Below, in pieces: positions 8,373 to 16,569 of a stretch of 64,000 nt of DNA (its first letter is position 1; each line of letters starts with the position of its first letter). The position numbers were made by a program, and so were the translations under genes. A model generated the notes under the pieces. That model saw nothing but the letters and a program-made list of their open reading frames with translations, did not search any database and was not told the DNA's origin. The DNA is from Candidatus Opimibacter skivensis (lineage in GTDB: Bacteria > Bacteroidota > Bacteroidia > Chitinophagales > Saprospiraceae). Location of the stretch: positions 649,407-713,406 of the forward strand of contig JADKGY010000006.1 of assembly GCA_016722045.1 (NCBI GenBank), written 5' to 3'.

Positions 8373-11348
8373 ATGAATTCAAAATATCTACACGCCATCT
8401 TTTTTCTTCTAACCCTCATGCCTTTAAGCGCCTGGACGCAGACTGTAACTGGTGTTGTCCTGGATGATAAAACTGAACTACCCATCATCGGTGTCACCAT
8501 CCAGGAAGCCAGCACTGACCGCGGTACGATCACAGATGTGGATGGTCGGTTTACGATAACCCTTGAAAAACCTGACCCCGTTCTGATCTTCAGGTATACA
8601 GGGTATACTGCAGTGGAATTGAAATTGGATGGCCGGACTGAACTGGAAGTGAAGATGACAGAAGCGGCTTTTCTGATTGATGAGATCGTCGTCGTCGGCT
8701 ATGGCATTCAGAAGAAAAGCGATCTCACCGGCGCAGTTTCAACTGTAAAAGGGAAGGATCTGGCCCGTGTAGCTACTTCTAATGTTGAGCAGGCATTGCA
8801 GGGTAAAGTAGCCGGTGTCTATGTATCTCCATCTTCCGGAACACCCGGAGCAGGTGCCGTAATCCGTATACGCGGAACAGGAACTCTAAACAATGCTAAT
8901 CCACTCTATGTCATCGATGGTATGATCACATATGATGCATCACTGGTCAATCCTGAAGACGTTGAAAGTGTTGAAGTGTTGAAAGATGCATCAGCTGCTG
9001 CCATCTACGGAAGCCGTGGCGCGAATGGAGTCATCATCATCACGACTAAAAAGGGAATCCCTCGCGACAGAGCTTATATCTCCGGATCTACTTATTATGG
9101 AAGTCAGCAAATCACTAAGAAATTGGCATTACTTAATGGTGCTGAATTTGCCTCAGCTTATAATGATCTCAAGGGAAACGCTTTTTTTCCTGATCCTACT
9201 GTTTTCGGCGCAGGGACTGACTGGCAGGACCAAATATACAGAATGGCGCCGATCAGCAATTCAACGATAAGTGCCAATGGTGGATCTGATCAATACAGTT
9301 ATAGCTTCAGCGGAAATTATTTTTCACAGGATGGTATTATAAAAAATTCGCATTATGACCGGCTGACGCTGCGACTTAATGCAGAGTACAAATTGACACC
9401 ATCAATTAAACTTGGACATAATATTTCGCATTCAACTATTCGCGAAGATGCTGCACCTGATGTAGTGGGTAGTGCCTATCGCATGCCACCGATTTATGCA
9501 GCCAGAGATTCCACCGGTGATTTTTCGGATCCTACTTTTTTTGGACTTGCTATTGCTAATCCTGCAGCAGATCTTTTTTACAAAAGCAATCACCACAATT
9601 CAGGATCAAGATTGTTTGGCAATTTGTATGTTGATATTAATCTCTTCAAGGATTTTACGTTCAGATCTAACCTGGGTATTGACAGAGTAAAGAAAAGTTC
9701 CCGTTTTTTCGAACCTAAATTTGAGGTAAGTGCATCACAACGAAATCTCAACGATCGTCTTTCTGTAGGAATAGATAATGGTAACGAATGGATATGGGAA
9801 CAAACCCTGACATATGATCATACGTGGAATACTGATCATCACCTGACTGTACTGACGGGATATACCGCTGAAGAAAGAAAATTTGAATCGCTCGGGGGCA
9901 GCAGGGAAAATTTTCCGGGTACTGCCGAAGAATTGCTCTATCTCTCAGCCGGAAATGATACAACTCAAATGAATTATCAGGGTGCGGGAGACGAAGCGCT
10001 GACTTCAAATATTTACCGTATCAATTATGCATATAAGAATAGATATCTCCTGACGCTCAGTTGGAGGACCGATCGATCGAGCCGTTTTACAAAAGCTAAC
10101 CGAACGGGAAATTTTCCTTCAGGAAGTATCGGTTGGAATATAGGTGAAGAATCATTTATGAAACAATTTCCCTGGCTGGACAGATGTAAAGTCCGGGGGA
10201 GTTTTGGAATATTAGGTAATCAGGCTGCTTCATCTACATATCCGTCTACAGGAGCTGTCACCAGTGGACTTTATGGAGTCTTTGGACCTGATGAAAGTCT
10301 TAACCAGGGCGCGACACTAATATCCCTGTCGAATGCAAATCTGAAATGGGAAACATCAAGACAAACGGATGTAGGTATTGAAATGGGAATATTGGATGGG
10401 AGCATCGAACTTGAAGTGGATTGGTACAACAGGTTAACCTATGATATCATTGCAGCTGTTCCTATTCCTGATTATGTAGGTTCCCAGGATGATCCTGTAG
10501 TGAATACGGCGAAGGTGAATAATCAAGGTTGGGATATTACAGCGACCTATAGAAAAGGAGGTAAATTATCTTACAACTTCGGCGTGATATTATCACCTGT
10601 CACAAATAAAGTCATAAAGTTGGCTGAAGGGCGAAATGAAATTTTTTCAGCATTTCTTCAGGGAGAACCGGCTACACATACGATTGTTGGTTTACCTATC
10701 GGAGCATTTTATGGGTACAAAGTTGCCGGTATATTTCAATCTCAGGAAGAGGTAGATCAGTCTCCAAAAATTGGTGGTGAAAAACCAGGCGATGTCCGAT
10801 ACCAGGACACGAATAGAGATGGTGTCATCACTGGTGACGACAGGGTTTACCTTGGCAGTCCGATTCCGACATTGTCGTACTCGATGACTGCGGGTCTTGA
10901 ATGGAATGGAATAGATTTTAATGCGGATGTTGTCGGCGCGAGTGGTAATAAAGTATTTAATGCAAAAGAAACTTTCCGTTTTGCAACATACAATTGGGAA
11001 CAACATGTTGTAGACAGATGGACTCCGGAAAACCAATCTTTGACTGAACCACGTATAACAAATGGAGGGAACAACTATCGCGTCAGTGACCGGTTTCTTG
11101 AAGATGGAAGCTTCATTCGACTGCGCAGTGTAACACTTGGCTATACATTACCAAAAACAATCCTGTCGAAAGCGAATATCAGCAAATTGAGATTTTATGT
11201 GACAGGTACAAATATCTGGACAAAGCAGAAGTACAGTGGATACTCTCCTGAATTTGCTAATGGATCAAATTCATATGAAGTGGGTCTTGATTTCGGGGGT
11301 TACCCTGTATCAAAAGCAATACAGGGAGGAGTAGAAATTCAGTTTTAA
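8373..11348 (+). CDS. SusC/RagA family TonB-linked outer membrane transporter
   Basis: The 991-residue protein begins with a signal peptide (LTLMPLSAWTQ). A carboxypeptidase-regulatory-like domain follows (TVTGVVLDDKTELPIIGVTI to about residue 95). The TonB plug contains the SusC hallmarks IDEIVVVGYGIQKKSDLTGA, LQGKVAGVYV, IRIRGTGTLNNANPLYVIDG and AAIYGSRGANGVIIITTKKG. The remainder is a 22-strand-type beta-barrel ending in an aromatic residue (GGVEIQF). SusC imports oligosaccharides across the outer membrane, powered by TonB-ExbBD, with the SusD lid encoded 19 nt downstream. Its position after three glucan-acting proteins assigns it to the same substrate (inference). Length and order are normal for the family. 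Confidence 0.95.
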   Translation: MNSKYLHAIFFLLTLMPLSAWTQTVTGVVLDDKTELPIIGVTIQEASTDRGTITDVDGRFTITLEKPDPVLIFRYTGYTAVELKLDGRTELEVKMTEAAFLIDEIVVVGYGIQKKSDLTGAVSTVKGKDLARVATSNVEQALQGKVAGVYVSPSSGTPGAGAVIRIRGTGTLNNANPLYVIDGMITYDASLVNPEDVESVEVLKDASAAAIYGSRGANGVIIITTKKGIPRDRAYISGSTYYGSQQITKKLALLNGAEFASAYNDLKGNAFFPDPTVFGAGTDWQDQIYRMAPISNSTISANGGSDQYSYSFSGNYFSQDGIIKNSHYDRLTLRLNAEYKLTPSIKLGHNISHSTIREDAAPDVVGSAYRMPPIYAARDSTGDFSDPTFFGLAIANPAADLFYKSNHHNSGSRLFGNLYVDINLFKDFTFRSNLGIDRVKKSSRFFEPKFEVSASQRNLNDRLSVGIDNGNEWIWEQTLTYDHTWNTDHHLTVLTGYTAEERKFESLGGSRENFPGTAEELLYLSAGNDTTQMNYQGAGDEALTSNIYRINYAYKNRYLLTLSWRTDRSSRFTKANRTGNFPSGSIGWNIGEESFMKQFPWLDRCKVRGSFGILGNQAASSTYPSTGAVTSGLYGVFGPDESLNQGATLISLSNANLKWETSRQTDVGIEMGILDGSIELEVDWYNRLTYDIIAAVPIPDYVGSQDDPVVNTAKVNNQGWDITATYRKGGKLSYNFGVILSPVTNKVIKLAEGRNEIFSAFLQGEPATHTIVGLPIGAFYGYKVAGIFQSQEEVDQSPKIGGEKPGDVRYQDTNRDGVITGDDRVYLGSPIPTLSYSMTAGLEWNGIDFNADVVGASGNKVFNAKETFRFATYNWEQHVVDRWTPENQSLTEPRITNGGNNYRVSDRFLEDGSFIRLRSVTLGYTLPKTILSKANISKLRFYVTGTNIWTKQKYSGYSPEFANGSNSYEVGLDFGGYPVSKAIQGGVEIQF

Positions 11349-11367
11349 TAATTTAAAAGACACAATC

Positions 11368-12876
11368 ATGAAAAAGTCATTCATATTAGCATATATCGGC
11401 CAGGTGAAATTCATTTTAAGTGGTCTTTTCATTTTCATTTTTATCACGGGATGTAGTAATGAATTCCTTGACAGAAAACCAAAAGGACAGCTCACGTTTG
11501 ATACATTTTTTGAAACCCAGGATCACGCGATCTGGGCTACAAATGCGGTTTATCAGAATTTCCGTTCATGGCAGATGTGTGCATTCCCCTGGATTGGTAT
11601 CACGGATATCATCAGCGATGATTCAGATAAAGGCAGTTCGCCAAATGATGCACTCTATGTTCTTGAACTTGATGACTTTACATTCAATTCCACAAATACT
11701 GCTTTTCAACAGGCATGGGAGGGGCACTATCAAACAATATTCCGGGCCAATCTTGCGATCATCAATATTCCGGGTATTGATATGAATGAAGCTTTGAAGA
11801 ACAGACTGGTGGGTGAATGCAAATTTCTTCGTGCGTATTGTTATTTCCGACTGGTGCAATGGTTTGGTGATTTGCCTTTGATCACACGGCCATTGAATAG
11901 TGATGAATACTATACACAGACACGTACACCTGTAGCACAGATTTATGATTTTATTGAGCAGGATCTTCTAGATGCTATTGATGCATTACCTGAAAAGTCT
12001 GATTATCCTTCTGCAGATTTGGGCAGAGCGACAAAAGGAGCTGCAAGAGGAATACTGGCGAAATTGTATATGGTGAAACATGATTTTGCAAAGGGTGCAG
12101 AATATTGCGAAGCCATTATTCAATCAGGAGAATATAGTTTGCTGCCTAGATATGCAGACAATTTTCTTCGTGTCGGCGAACAAGGTGCAGAAAGTATATT
12201 TGAAATCGGCGCAGTTGCAGTCAACGCTCCTGTTGCCGGACCTGGTGCTACACCTTACAATATGATTCAGGGCGTACGTGGTGTCCCTAATCTTGGCTGG
12301 GGATTTAATCGTCCGAGTGATAACCTTGTCAGTTCTTATGAAGCAGGTGATCCAAGACGGCAAGCCACAGTCATCTATGAAGGTGAGGTACTTCCTGATG
12401 GATCTACAATTGTTCAACACAATAGTGAAGTGCTTAATGCGCGCTATAATCAAAAGGCATGGGTTCCGCCACATCCGGGTTTACAGGACAATGGACCGGG
12501 TAATATCAGGATACTTCGGTATGCGGACATACTTCTACTGGCGGCTGAAGCGAATAATGAAATCGGTAATACATCAAAAGCGCTTGACTATATCAACATG
12601 GTGAGGGCAAGAGCAAGAGGAACAAATAATTTTATTCTCCCCAATCTGACGATAACGGATAAAGATGCTTTGCGGGAAAAAATATATTCAGATCGTCGTT
12701 CTGAATTAGCGATGGAAGAACATCGCTGGTTTGATCTCGCGAGATGGGGACGTATCGCTGATGTGATGGGTCCGTTGATGCCAGGTTTTGTTGCACCAAA
12801 AAATATACTGCTACCGATTCCACAATCTGAAATTGATTTAAGTGGAGGGGCCATCCAGCAAAATCCGGGCTATTAA
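11368..12876 (+). CDS. SusD/RagB family nutrient-binding outer membrane lipoprotein
   Basis: This is the partner of the SusC gene just upstream. The lipobox Cys is about residue 29 (FIFITGC), followed by SNEFLDRKPKG, the characteristic SusD opening. The TPR-like helical region includes LKNRLVGECKFLRAYCYFRL and GDLPLITRPL. The C-terminal part has ILRYADILLLAAEANNEIGN, YINMVRARARG and RRSELAMEEHRWFDLARWG, then LPIPQSEIDL and NPGY, all family signatures. The protein caps the SusC barrel and binds glycan. No SusE/SusF-like gene or regulator follows; the next 310 bp are repeats, so the visible locus ends here. Confidence 0.95.
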   Translation: MKKSFILAYIGQVKFILSGLFIFIFITGCSNEFLDRKPKGQLTFDTFFETQDHAIWATNAVYQNFRSWQMCAFPWIGITDIISDDSDKGSSPNDALYVLELDDFTFNSTNTAFQQAWEGHYQTIFRANLAIINIPGIDMNEALKNRLVGECKFLRAYCYFRLVQWFGDLPLITRPLNSDEYYTQTRTPVAQIYDFIEQDLLDAIDALPEKSDYPSADLGRATKGAARGILAKLYMVKHDFAKGAEYCEAIIQSGEYSLLPRYADNFLRVGEQGAESIFEIGAVAVNAPVAGPGATPYNMIQGVRGVPNLGWGFNRPSDNLVSSYEAGDPRRQATVIYEGEVLPDGSTIVQHNSEVLNARYNQKAWVPPHPGLQDNGPGNIRILRYADILLLAAEANNEIGNTSKALDYINMVRARARGTNNFILPNLTITDKDALREKIYSDRRSELAMEEHRWFDLARWGRIADVMGPLMPGFVAPKNILLPIPQSEIDLSGGAIQQNPGY

Positions 12877-12919
12877 GAAAAACAATTGGCAATAGGCAAA
12901 AAGCAAAAAAGCAAAAAAG

Positions 12920-12951
12920 TAATTTGCGTTAATCATCGAAATTTGCGGCAA
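12920..12951 (+). repeat. Core of a dispersed spacer module, copy 1
   Basis: The words taatttgcg (12920-12928) and cgaaatttgcggcaa (12937-12951) recur at 25686-25707. In both places the core is flanked by short-period AT-rich repeats: here gcaaaaa-type units upstream and TAAGCAA heptamers downstream. Nothing coding is seen between 12877 and 13189. Confidence 0.7.
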
Positions 12952-12960
12952 TAAAAACAG

Positions 12961-13044
12961 TAAGCAATAAGCAATAAGCAATAAGCAATAAGCAATAAGC
13001 AATAAGCAATAAGCAATAAGCAATAAGCAATAAGCAATAAGCAA
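12961..13044 (+). repeat. Perfect heptamer tandem array TAAGCAA, 12 copies
   Basis: Twelve identical 7-bp units fill exactly 84 bp downstream of the SusD gene. The array follows the conserved core at 12920-12951 and runs directly into a long hairpin. The perfect copies suggest recent expansion by slippage. Confidence 0.97.
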
Positions 13045-13138
13045 TTTTTAAAATATTGGCATAGCCAATATTTTAAAAATAATCCCGGTTAGGCGTAGGC
13101 TGTGCCTACGTCTGTGCGTTTGCAAGGCTGTGCCTTGC
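13044..13138 (+). repeat. Three consecutive hairpins with three-base loops
   Basis: Hairpin 1 has a perfect 17-bp stem (13044-13060 with 13064-13080) and loop ATA. Hairpin 2 is CGTAGGC-TGT-GCCTACG (13094-13110). Hairpin 3 is GCAAGGC-TGT-GCCTTGC (13122-13138). The first could act as a bidirectional terminator after the SusD gene. The other two share the GGC-TGT-GCC centre with different outer arms. Confidence 0.85.
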
Positions 13139-13189
13139 GGCATTTGTTAAAGTGAAGACGCAATGAATCAACACACAAAATAAGCCTGT

Positions 13190-13726
13190 ATGATCTCTAT
13201 GGAAGTGAATGATGTCATCATGATCATCACCAAGACTCCAGCTGTTGTCCGGGAACTCCTATCAGGACTGAATGAAGAGTGGCTGAACGCGACAGAAGGC
13301 CCTGACACCTGGTCTCCTCATGATATCGTGGCACATTATATCTTCGGGGAGCAGACGGATTGGATCCCCCGTATGCAAATCATATTGAGTGAAAAAGAAG
13401 AAAAAACATTCACCCCTTTTGACCGCAATGGTCATTTCGCGGTTGGAAAAGGAAGGTCTATTGAATCTCTTTTGAATCAATTCGAACAGCTTCGGAAAGA
13501 AAACATTCAGATTCTTTTAGCCAGCGATATTTCTTCAGAAGATCTAGAAAAGACAGGAATTCATCCTGCATTTGGACCAGTGACCCTCAGACAATTACTT
13601 GCAGCATGGGCTGTGCATGACATGACGCATATCCATCAGCTCTCAAGGGTGATTGCTAAACAATATCTTGATGAAGTGGGACCATGGAAGGAGTATATCG
13701 GAGTACTGAAAAATGGTAATCAGTAA
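13190..13726 (+). CDS. DinB-like (DinB/YfiT superfamily) putative metalloenzyme
   Basis: The 178-residue protein has the four-helix layout of the DinB/YfiT superfamily: LLSGLNEEWLNATEGPDTWSP, then DIVAHYIFGE with His near residue 49, and near the C-terminus HDMTHIHQLSRV. These three histidines match the metal-binding triad of the family. Members are often thiol-dependent transferases or stress-linked enzymes of unknown substrate, so no reaction can be assigned. An in-frame ATG three codons downstream (13199) is an equally good start. It stands alone between repeat blocks, and a heptamer array starts 5 nt after its stop. Confidence 0.8.
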   Translation: MISMEVNDVIMIITKTPAVVRELLSGLNEEWLNATEGPDTWSPHDIVAHYIFGEQTDWIPRMQIILSEKEEKTFTPFDRNGHFAVGKGRSIESLLNQFEQLRKENIQILLASDISSEDLEKTGIHPAFGPVTLRQLLAAWAVHDMTHIHQLSRVIAKQYLDEVGPWKEYIGVLKNGNQ

Positions 13727-13730
13727 GAGG

Positions 13731-13810
13731 TATTCAGTATTCAGTAATCTTGAGCGCAGCGAAATCCCGCCTTTGAAAAAGCAGCGGGAAGTATTCAGTA
13801 TTCAGTATTA
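13731..13810 (+). repeat. TATTCAG heptamer repeats flanking a hairpin core
   Basis: Two and a half TATTCAG units (13731-13748) are followed by a 42-nt core containing TCCCGC paired with GCGGGA, then two and a half more TATTCAG units (13792-13810). The layout, array then core then the same array, matches the element at 25644-25722 but uses a different heptamer and core. Confidence 0.85.
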
Positions 13811-13854
13811 TAAAATTTTTATTAAACTCTGATATATCCTTTTCGAAAATCGAA

Positions 13855-14589
13855 TTAGCTTTTCGTAATAAATATCAAGTTGTGATAAAAAGATATAGAA
13901 GCTATATCATCATGAGCATATTCTTTTTGTAAATCTTCTTTTATCCATTCTGATTTGTTGACATGATGAACCTTGTTGATAAAATAATTCATCGCAGAAT
14001 TCACTGTGGCCATTTCTTTTGTACTTCCTTCAAATTTGGGCCAGTAAGATGTTTGCGTGTCTTCAATTACATAAATACCTCCGGATGCCATTAAGGGAAA
14101 GAGGGTTTCAAAGCTAAGGATAATATGGGACTGCATATGACTACCATCATCGATGATGACATCATACGGACCTTCAATATTTGAAACCCGATTTAAAAAA
14201 TCAGCATCTGACTGATCACCGGTGTAGATATGAATACGGCTTTCAGCAAGATCAGTTTTATCATAAATATCTATTCCGGTGATGATGCCCTTTGGAAAAT
14301 AGCTTTTCCACATCCGCAGTGAATTCCCGCCCATACGCGATTTGGCATAACCCCCAATGCCTATTTCCAAAAGTCGCACAGGTTTATAGCGTAAATCACT
14401 GAACGCCTGACTATATATCGGCGTATAAAAATGCCTGCCCCATTTATCTGTCTGATAAATCCGAGCCAGTGACGTGAGATCCCTGCGAGAAAAAAAGACT
14501 TTGCTTTCTTCCCGTATTCGTTTCAATCTCCTGTACAAAGGCCATGGAAGAATCTTTCTGAAGAAATCCTTTACAGATGAAGCCAGCAT
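13855..14589 (-). CDS. Class I SAM-dependent methyltransferase, MycE-like
   Basis: The 244-residue protein has TDKWGRHFYTPIYSQAF, then the SAM-binding loop LLEIGIGGYAKS and MGGNSLRMWKSYFPKG, the acidic GIDIYDK strand, IYTGDQSDADFL, and IDDGSHMQSHI with the acidic metal or substrate residues. This matches the catalytic domain of MycE-type sugar O-methyltransferases. The acceptor here is unknown; surface-polysaccharide sugars are plausible given the exporter genes nearby (inference). Its ATG shares one base with the TGA stop of the transporter gene upstream, so the two are translationally coupled. Confidence 0.8.
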   Translation of the reverse strand: MLASSVKDFFRKILPWPLYRRLKRIREESKVFFSRRDLTSLARIYQTDKWGRHFYTPIYSQAFSDLRYKPVRLLEIGIGGYAKSRMGGNSLRMWKSYFPKGIITGIDIYDKTDLAESRIHIYTGDQSDADFLNRVSNIEGPYDVIIDDGSHMQSHIILSFETLFPLMASGGIYVIEDTQTSYWPKFEGSTKEMATVNSAMNYFINKVHHVNKSEWIKEDLQKEYAHDDIASISFYHNLIFITKS

Positions 14590-15713
14590 CAGCGCTTATC
14601 ACTTTCTTCATTCAGCAGACTTGAGATCCTGAAATTCTCCCGATCAAATTTTCCAAAAAATTGATTTCGTTTTTTAAGCAGGTCTTTATCCATCAGAAGT
14701 GCCAAAGGTTTTAGTACATCAATTTGTTGCGCCAGAAGTTTGACAATGGCCATCGTTGGAATTGCGAGCACGATACCTCCGATACCCATTAATTCACCCA
14801 TCACCACAATCCCAAGCAAAGCAAAGAAAGGATTGATGCGTACACTCGAACCTACAATTTTTGGCGTGATAAAATTTCCTTCAAACTGGTTGATGACAAC
14901 ATACATTCCCAGTACGGCCCAGGGTTGCCAACTATTATCACTGGTCGCCAATGAATACAGGAATGGCAACGTCCCACCTATCGTAACACCGATATAAGGA
15001 ATGATGACGAGGCACGCTGCCAGGATACCCCAGAAAATGGCATACTTGACACCAAGAAGTAGGAGCCCCACGCAATTCATTGTAGCAAGGATGATGACCA
15101 CTGTAAGCATCCCTACGAGATAGCGCTGGATCATGCGGACAGATTCTTCAAGGATGATCCCCAACTCCTCACGTTTGTCTTTTGAGAACTGAATCATCAG
15201 AAAGTCACGAAGCGCCTCTTTGTACATCAGGATAAATATGATATAAATGAGGGTCAGGAAGGAATTGAATAAAAAGAGACCAATATTGGTAATGCCCGAT
15301 CCTACAAATTCTATAGGTGCCTGGATGATTTTATTCATCATATTGTTGACTGATTCGGGGTCGGAGTGGAGGTTCATAAAGGGCATGTGCTTATCACAGT
15401 AACTGAGGAGTGTCTGAACACCCACTTTGAGCTGATCCTGGATGGAACTCATGTCCGAAACGATGCTGATGAGCTGGTTGCCGAATAAAAAGGCCAGGCC
15501 GGAAAACACGCCCAGTACCAATAAAATACTGCTCACAATAGAGACAAATTTATTGGGGATGTGCCGGAATATCCATCCTTCGAGCGGCATGAGCATAAAG
15601 CTGAAAAACATCCCAAAAAAGATGGGAAACAGAATTGACTGCCCTGACAATAACAGATAACCGGTTGCCATAATGACAAAAAGGACATAGGCTAAATTTC
15701 GAAACCACTGCAT
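14589..15713 (-). CDS. AI-2E family transporter (PerM/YhhT-like membrane protein)
   Basis: The 374-residue protein carries about eight hydrophobic segments, starting YVLFVIMATGYLLLSGQSIL. The region between the third and fourth is soluble, as in the family, and the later part has GVTIGGTLPFLYSLATS, NQFEGNFITPKIVGSSVRINP and VVMGELMGIGGIVLAIP. The family includes the AI-2 exporter TqsA and Na+/H+ antiporter-like proteins; the substrate cannot be inferred. It begins 22 bp from the divergent glycosyltransferase gene at 15736 and overlaps the methyltransferase gene by one base. Confidence 0.88.
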   Translation of the reverse strand: MQWFRNLAYVLFVIMATGYLLLSGQSILFPIFFGMFFSFMLMPLEGWIFRHIPNKFVSIVSSILLVLGVFSGLAFLFGNQLISIVSDMSSIQDQLKVGVQTLLSYCDKHMPFMNLHSDPESVNNMMNKIIQAPIEFVGSGITNIGLFLFNSFLTLIYIIFILMYKEALRDFLMIQFSKDKREELGIILEESVRMIQRYLVGMLTVVIILATMNCVGLLLLGVKYAIFWGILAACLVIIPYIGVTIGGTLPFLYSLATSDNSWQPWAVLGMYVVINQFEGNFITPKIVGSSVRINPFFALLGIVVMGELMGIGGIVLAIPTMAIVKLLAQQIDVLKPLALLMDKDLLKKRNQFFGKFDRENFRISSLLNEESDKR

Positions 15714-15735
15714 AGTTTTAGTTTACTTTGTATGA

Positions 15736-16569
15736 ATGATGGTGAAATTTACGCATTATCTCGTCACCCGATTTAATGTTCCGGTGGAAAACTGGGACAA
15801 GGATAAAGCGGGCCGTCCAACGCTGGATGAACCTTGGATGACACACCGTCTATGGCTTTTCAGAAAGTACTGCGTTCCTACAATAATAGCCCAAACCTGC
15901 CAAAATTTTCAATGGGTTATCTATTGCGACGAGAATACTTCTTTCATCAAAAAGACACAAATTGAAGAGTCGGTCAGATTGATTCCCGGCGCTTTGATCA
16001 GAATGGTCGCTCACCAGGGAGCAATGATGTCTGACCTTCGAGAACTTATCTCCGGGACTGCTACTCCATATGTGATTACCACCAGGCTGGATAATGATGA
16101 TGGATTGGGGCAAAATTTAATCCAAAATGTCCAGAACCACTTTAAAGAAGCAGATAAATTAGTATTGAATCCTTTAGACGGAATAATTTATGACATCAAT
16201 GAAAAAGTAATGACCTGTATGCGCAACAGTAAGCGGAATCATTATACAAGTTTAATTGAAAAAAATAAAAATGCCGAAGAACTGCTGACTGTTTTAGGCT
16301 TTCCACATGACAATCCACCTGCCGGAGTAATCATTGAAAATATGGCAGGTGATCGGGCCTGGCTGAAAATAATCCATGAAAAAAATATTAAAAGCCAATT
16401 AAAAGGAAGGCCGATTTTTGCAAAGAAAAATATTTATTTTAATGGCATCAAGAATTCAGAATTTCACTTTTCATTTATCAACACAGTGAAATATACATTG
16501 CGACGATTACGGACAAAATTCCTGGAAAAGAAAAATGTTACTCCCCTTTTACCTGCCAGTGATAATTGA
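15736..16569 (+). CDS. Putative rhamnosyltransferase-family glycosyltransferase
   Basis: The 277-residue protein begins HYLVTRFNVPVENW and has WMTHRLWLFRKYCVPTI, QTCQNFQWVIYCDE and TPYVITTRLDNDDGL. The RLDNDD motif is the metal- and nucleotide-sugar-binding DxD of the PF11316 (Rhamno_transf) family. It is cytoplasmic with no signal or membrane segment and probably adds a sugar to a surface glycan. It is the only plus-strand gene between 13.8 and 38 kb. Its last 32 bp overlap the end of the convergent ATPase gene. Confidence 0.8.
   Translation: MMVKFTHYLVTRFNVPVENWDKDKAGRPTLDEPWMTHRLWLFRKYCVPTIIAQTCQNFQWVIYCDENTSFIKKTQIEESVRLIPGALIRMVAHQGAMMSDLRELISGTATPYVITTRLDNDDGLGQNLIQNVQNHFKEADKLVLNPLDGIIYDINEKVMTCMRNSKRNHYTSLIEKNKNAEELLTVLGFPHDNPPAGVIIENMAGDRAWLKIIHEKNIKSQLKGRPIFAKKNIYFNGIKNSEFHFSFINTVKYTLRRLRTKFLEKKNVTPLLPASDN

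Noticed and set aside
12838..13044. Minus-strand open frame with a repeated LLIAYCL peptide
   Set aside because: It is the TAAGCAA array read in frame; it overlaps the SusD gene end and has no independent support.
16538..16569. Convergent gene overlap as a sign of a wrong stop or frameshift
   Set aside because: Both C-termini look complete, and a 32-bp convergent overlap is plausible.
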